DNA of 15,613 bases from JBBCJT01 sp037190665. Its GTDB lineage: Bacteria; Pseudomonadota; Alphaproteobacteria; Acetobacterales; Acetobacteraceae. Positions within the stretch are counted from its first letter, which is position 1; every line of letters starts with the position of its first letter. Of this stretch, positions 12,491-15,613 are shown piece by piece. The stretch spans positions 1-15,613 of the forward strand of contig JBBCJT010000123.1 in the NCBI GenBank assembly GCA_037190665.1, given 5' to 3'. The notes beneath the pieces were generated by a model. That model did not search any database. It had not been told where the DNA came from and saw nothing but the letters and a program-made list of their open reading frames with translations. Made by a program: the position numbers and the translations under genes.

Positions 12491-14266
12491 ATGTTCACCA
12501 CCCGTCCGGAAATCCTTGGCACCTACGGCGTGGTCGCCAGCACGCACTGGGTCGCGAGCCAGGTCGGCATGGCGGTGCTGGAACGCGGCGGCAACGCCTT
12601 CGACGCGGCCGTCGCGGCGGGCCTCACGCTGCAGGTGTGCGAGCCGCACCTGAACGGGCCGGGCGGGGATGCGCCGATCATCATCCACAGCGCCCGCACC
12701 GGCACGCAGCACGTGATCTGCGGCCAGGGCGTGGCCCCCGCCTCCGCCACCATCGACCGCTTCCGCGGCCTCGGCTTCGATCTCGTGCCCGGCACCGGCT
12801 TCCTGCCGGCGGTGGTGCCCGGCGCCTTCGACGCCTGGATGCTGATGCTGCGCGACTGGGGCACGTGGGAACCGGCGGACGTGCTCGCCTTCGTCATCGG
12901 CTACGCCAAGGGCGGCGTGCCGCTGGTGCCGCGCATCCCCGCGCAGATCACCAACGTGAAGTCGCTGTTCGAGGAGCACTGGCCGAGTTCGGCGGCCGTG
13001 TTCCTGCCCGGCGGCAAGGTCCCGGCCCCCGGCGCGCTGTTCGCGAACCCGACGCTGGGCGCGACCTACGAGCGCATCGTGAAGGAAGCCAACGGCGCAA
13101 GCCGCGAGGCGCGCATCGATGCCGCCCGCGCCGCCTGGTATCGCGGCTTCGTCGCCGAGGCGGTGGACCGCTTCTTCCGCACGCCGCTGATGGACGTGTC
13201 GGGCACGCCGCATGCGGGGCTGATGACGGCCGACGACTTCGCCCGCTGGTCGGCCACCGTGGAGGACCCGGTCGCCTACGACTATGCCGGCCATACCGTG
13301 CTGAAATGCGGCCCGTGGTCGCAGGGGCCGACCTTCCTGCAGCAGCTCGCGCTGCTTCAGGGCTTCGATCTCGGTGCGATGGACCCGCTGGGAGCGGACT
13401 TCGCGCACACGGTGATCGAGGCCGCCAAGCTCGCCTTCGCCGATCGCGAAGCCTGGTACGGCGATCCCAACTTCACCGACGTGCCGCTGAACACGTTGCT
13501 CTCGCGCGACTACAACGATGCGCGGCGGAAGCTGATCGCCCGGCAGGCGAGCCACGAGCTGCGCCCCGGCGCGGTGGACGGCCGGACGCCATGGGTGGAC
13601 CGCGACGCGGCGAAGCGGATCGAGATGCTCGGCCTCGGCGCCGGCGCGGCGGGCGAACCCACCGTCGCGCGGCTCGGCGTGCTGGGCGCGGATACATGCC
13701 ACGTGGACGTCATCGACCGCGAGGGCAACATGGTCTCCGCCACGCCGTCGGGCGGCTGGCTGCAATCCTCGCCGGTGGTGCCGGAACTCGGCTTCCCGAT
13801 GGGTACGCGCGGGCAGATGTTCTGGCTGAAGGAGGGGCTGGCCAACAGCCTTGCCCCCGGCAAGCGGCCGCGCACCACGCTGTCGCCCTCGATGGCGCTG
13901 CGCGACGGCAAGCCGTGGATGGCCTTCGGCACGCCGGGCGGCGAGCAGCAGGACCAGTGGTCGCCGATCTTCTTCCTGCGCATGGTCCATCACGGGATGA
14001 ACATCCAGCAGGCGATCGACGCGCCGTCCTTCCACACCGAGCACTGGCCGTCCTCCTTCTGGCCGCGGGTCGCGCGGCCGGGGAAGGTGGTGCTGGAGGG
14101 CCGCTACGCGCCCGAGGTGGCCGAGGACATGCGCGGCCGCGGCCATATCGTGGACGTGGGCGGTGAGTGGACCGAGGGCCGGCTGTCCGGCGCACGGGTC
14201 GAGGACGGGGTGATGAAGGCCGGCGCCAATCCGCGCGGCATGCAGGGCTACGCGGTGGGCCGCTGA
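12491..14266 (+). CDS. Gamma-glutamyltransferase family Ntn hydrolase with altered substrate site
   Basis: 591 residues from MFTTRPEILGTYG; GGAGG lies 7 nt before the ATG, and the open frame to 12437 is not needed. Family landmarks: GGNAFDAAVA (33-42), HLNGPGGD (about 53-60), and the self-cleaving nucleophile T402 in GADTCHVDV. That position would give a small subunit of 190 residues, normal for the family. PGKRPRTTLSPSMA and FGTPGGEQQ follow. The arginine that holds the gamma-glutamyl carboxylate in E. coli GGT (R-E-x-AP) is Q79-G-V-AP here, and the amino-group-binding aspartate region reads RGQMFWL. There is no signal peptide. It is therefore a GGT-fold enzyme, probably cytoplasmic, with a different or unknown substrate. 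ilvA follows closely. Confidence 0.9.
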   Translation: MFTTRPEILGTYGVVASTHWVASQVGMAVLERGGNAFDAAVAAGLTLQVCEPHLNGPGGDAPIIIHSARTGTQHVICGQGVAPASATIDRFRGLGFDLVPGTGFLPAVVPGAFDAWMLMLRDWGTWEPADVLAFVIGYAKGGVPLVPRIPAQITNVKSLFEEHWPSSAAVFLPGGKVPAPGALFANPTLGATYERIVKEANGASREARIDAARAAWYRGFVAEAVDRFFRTPLMDVSGTPHAGLMTADDFARWSATVEDPVAYDYAGHTVLKCGPWSQGPTFLQQLALLQGFDLGAMDPLGADFAHTVIEAAKLAFADREAWYGDPNFTDVPLNTLLSRDYNDARRKLIARQASHELRPGAVDGRTPWVDRDAAKRIEMLGLGAGAAGEPTVARLGVLGADTCHVDVIDREGNMVSATPSGGWLQSSPVVPELGFPMGTRGQMFWLKEGLANSLAPGKRPRTTLSPSMALRDGKPWMAFGTPGGEQQDQWSPIFFLRMVHHGMNIQQAIDAPSFHTEHWPSSFWPRVARPGKVVLEGRYAPEVAEDMRGRGHIVDVGGEWTEGRLSGARVEDGVMKAGANPRGMQGYAVGR

Positions 14267-14326
14267 GCGATGCCGCTGGATACATCCGGCGCCGGACGCA
14301 AGGACGCCCGGCGCCAAGGAGCAGAT

Positions 14327-15613
14327 GTGGAACACTACGTCCGCCGCATTCTCGACGCGCGCGTCTATGACGTCGCCGAACAGACGCCGCTCGATCACAT
14401 GGTCCGGCTGAGCCAGCGGGTCGGCCGCTCGGTTCTGCTGAAGCGGGAGGACCTGCAGCCGGTCTTCAGCTTCAAGATCCGCGGTGCCTACAACCGCATC
14501 GCGCGGCTGCCGCAGGCGGCGCGCGATGCCGGCGTGATCTGCGCATCGGCCGGCAACCACGCGCAGGGCGTGGCGCTGTCGGCGAAGCGGCTGGGGATCG
14601 AGGCGATCATCGTGATGCCGGTCACCACCCCGGCGATCAAGGTGGACTCCGTGCGCTACTGGGGCGGCACCGCGGTGCTGCACGGCGACACGTTCGACGA
14701 GGCCTATGCCCACGCGCGCACACTGGAACGCGAGCGCGGCCTGACCTTCGTGCATCCCTACGACGACCCGGACGTGATCGCCGGCCAGGGCACGATCGGC
14801 GTGGAGCTGTTGCACCAGCACCCCGATCCGATCGAGGCGATCTTCGTGCCGATCGGCGGCGGCGGTCTGGCCGCCGGCGTCGCGACCTACGTCAAGTTCC
14901 TGCGCCCCGAGGTGAAGGTGATCGGCGTGGAGCCGGTGGATGCCGCGTCGATGAAGGCGGCGATCGCGGCCGGCGAGCGCGTGGTGCTCAACCGCGTCGG
15001 GCTGTTCGCCGATGGCGTGGCCGTGCGGCAGGCGGGCGAGGAGACGTTCCGTCTCTGCCGCGAACTGCTCGACGACGTGCTGATCGCGGACACCGATGCG
15101 ATGTGCGCGGCCGTGAAGGACATCTTCGAGGACACGCGCATCATCGCCGAGCCCGCGGGCGCGCTCGCGCTCGCGGGGCTCAAGCAGTACGCGGCCGCGC
15201 ACCCGGGCGGCAGGGGTGCGCTGATCGCGATCAACAGCGGCGCCAACATGAACTTCGACCGGCTGCGCCACGTGGCCGAACGCGCCGAGATCGGCGAGGC
15301 GCGGGAGATCCTGCTGGGCGTGACGATCCCGGAGCGGCCGGGCAGCTACCGCGAGTTCATCCAGATGATCGGCAACCGCGAGATCACCGAGTTCAACTAC
15401 CGCTACGCCGACGGCACCGATGCGCATGTCTTCGTCGGCATGAAGCTCGCCGATGCGAATGCGGAGAAGGCGCCGCTGATCGAACGGCTGCGCGCGAACG
15501 GCTACGCGGTGGCGGATATCAGCGCCGACGAGACGGCGAAGCTGCATGTCCGCTACATGGTCGGCGGCCGCGCGCCCGCGCTGCGCGACGAGGTGATACT
15601 GCGCTGCGAGTTC
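14327..15613 (+). CDS. ilvA: Threonine ammonia-lyase (threonine deaminase), 5' part
   Basis: 429 codons visible, open to the window edge. I chose GTG at 14327 because AAGGAG lies 5 nt upstream and the protein then begins MEHYVRRILDARVYDVAEQTPLD, like family members; an in-frame ATG at 14270 adds 19 residues. PLP binds at K50 (VFSFKIRGAYN); the phosphate loop is SAGNHAQG (74-81) and a glycine-rich loop follows near 176. From about 326, EILLGVTIPERPGSYREF starts the first ACT-like regulatory domain, and KLHVRYMVGGR leads into a second, so this is the long, isoleucine-inhibited biosynthetic form (about 500 residues; the end is missing). It makes 2-oxobutyrate for isoleucine. It begins 60 bp after the GGT-like stop, same strand. 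Confidence 0.95.
   Translation, partial: MEHYVRRILDARVYDVAEQTPLDHMVRLSQRVGRSVLLKREDLQPVFSFKIRGAYNRIARLPQAARDAGVICASAGNHAQGVALSAKRLGIEAIIVMPVTTPAIKVDSVRYWGGTAVLHGDTFDEAYAHARTLERERGLTFVHPYDDPDVIAGQGTIGVELLHQHPDPIEAIFVPIGGGGLAAGVATYVKFLRPEVKVIGVEPVDAASMKAAIAAGERVVLNRVGLFADGVAVRQAGEETFRLCRELLDDVLIADTDAMCAAVKDIFEDTRIIAEPAGALALAGLKQYAAAHPGGRGALIAINSGANMNFDRLRHVAERAEIGEAREILLGVTIPERPGSYREFIQMIGNREITEFNYRYADGTDAHVFVGMKLADANAEKAPLIERLRANGYAVADISADETAKLHVRYMVGGRAPALRDEVILRCEF

Noticed and set aside
12374..15547. 1057-residue minus-strand open frame opposite the GGT-like and ilvA genes
   Set aside because: No motifs, ribosome binding site or recognisable domain; it is a shadow of strongly supported genes on the other strand and overlaps phnN in another frame.
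1..15613. CRISPR arrays, tRNA/rRNA genes, toxin-antitoxin or defence systems
   Set aside because: Looked for and not seen: no regularly spaced repeats, no tRNA-like T-loop sequences in gaps, and no recognisable defence or toxin proteins.

Overview
This is GC-rich chromosomal DNA from an alphaproteobacterium. The DUF4167 protein is essentially restricted to that class. The codon use, the RuvC-type IS110 elements and the gene content (D-tartrate dehydratase, ACC deaminase, cupin hydroxynitrile-lyase-like protein) suggest an environmental, possibly plant-associated member such as an Acetobacteraceae/Roseomonas-like organism. The family-level guess is inference.

Layout. 1-470 is the 5' part of an IS110-family element (IS-A, minus strand): the recombinase N-terminus plus its non-coding left end. 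471-699 is a REP-like cluster of palindromes. 700-2207 (minus) holds D-tartrate dehydratase (tarD) and a 61-residue unknown protein. 2594-3019 is a DUF4167 protein and 3063-3260 (minus) a tiny lipoprotein. 3429-5405 is topoisomerase IV subunit B (parE). 5405-6561 is a second IS110 element (IS-B, minus) with a frameshifted recombinase, sitting exactly on the parE stop codon. 6593-8500 holds an AraC-type regulator, a VOC protein, a cupin close to (R)-hydroxynitrile lyases and an unknown protein. 8570-11723 holds an alpha/beta hydrolase, ACC deaminase acdS with its divergent Lrp-type regulator, and a GAF protein. 11871-15613 holds an orphan phnN, a gamma-glutamyltransferase-like Ntn hydrolase and the 5' part of threonine deaminase ilvA (runs off the window).

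The most striking signal lies in the non-coding left ends of the two IS110 elements. Both fold by eye into the two-loop architecture of an IS110 bridge RNA. In IS-B, the putative guides match the donor end (9 nt including a CT core) and the parE-side target flank outside the element (7 nt). In IS-A, the putative guides spell the two halves of a REP sequence, and one half is still visible next to the element. This extends an established mechanism (IS621-type bridge RNAs) rather than showing a new system, but the specific RNAs, cores and targets can be read directly and tested.

How the genes work together: AcdS and IlvA both make 2-oxobutyrate plus ammonia, from ACC and threonine, and acdR/acdS share a short AT-rich control region with a perfect 9-bp inverted repeat. 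Removing IS-B would leave parE and the AraC gene 32 bp apart on the same strand, so the insertion probably split a transcription unit. Most other genes look like single-gene units of ordinary metabolism. I saw no tRNA, rRNA, CRISPR array or phage genes. All structures were folded by hand and no database was searched.
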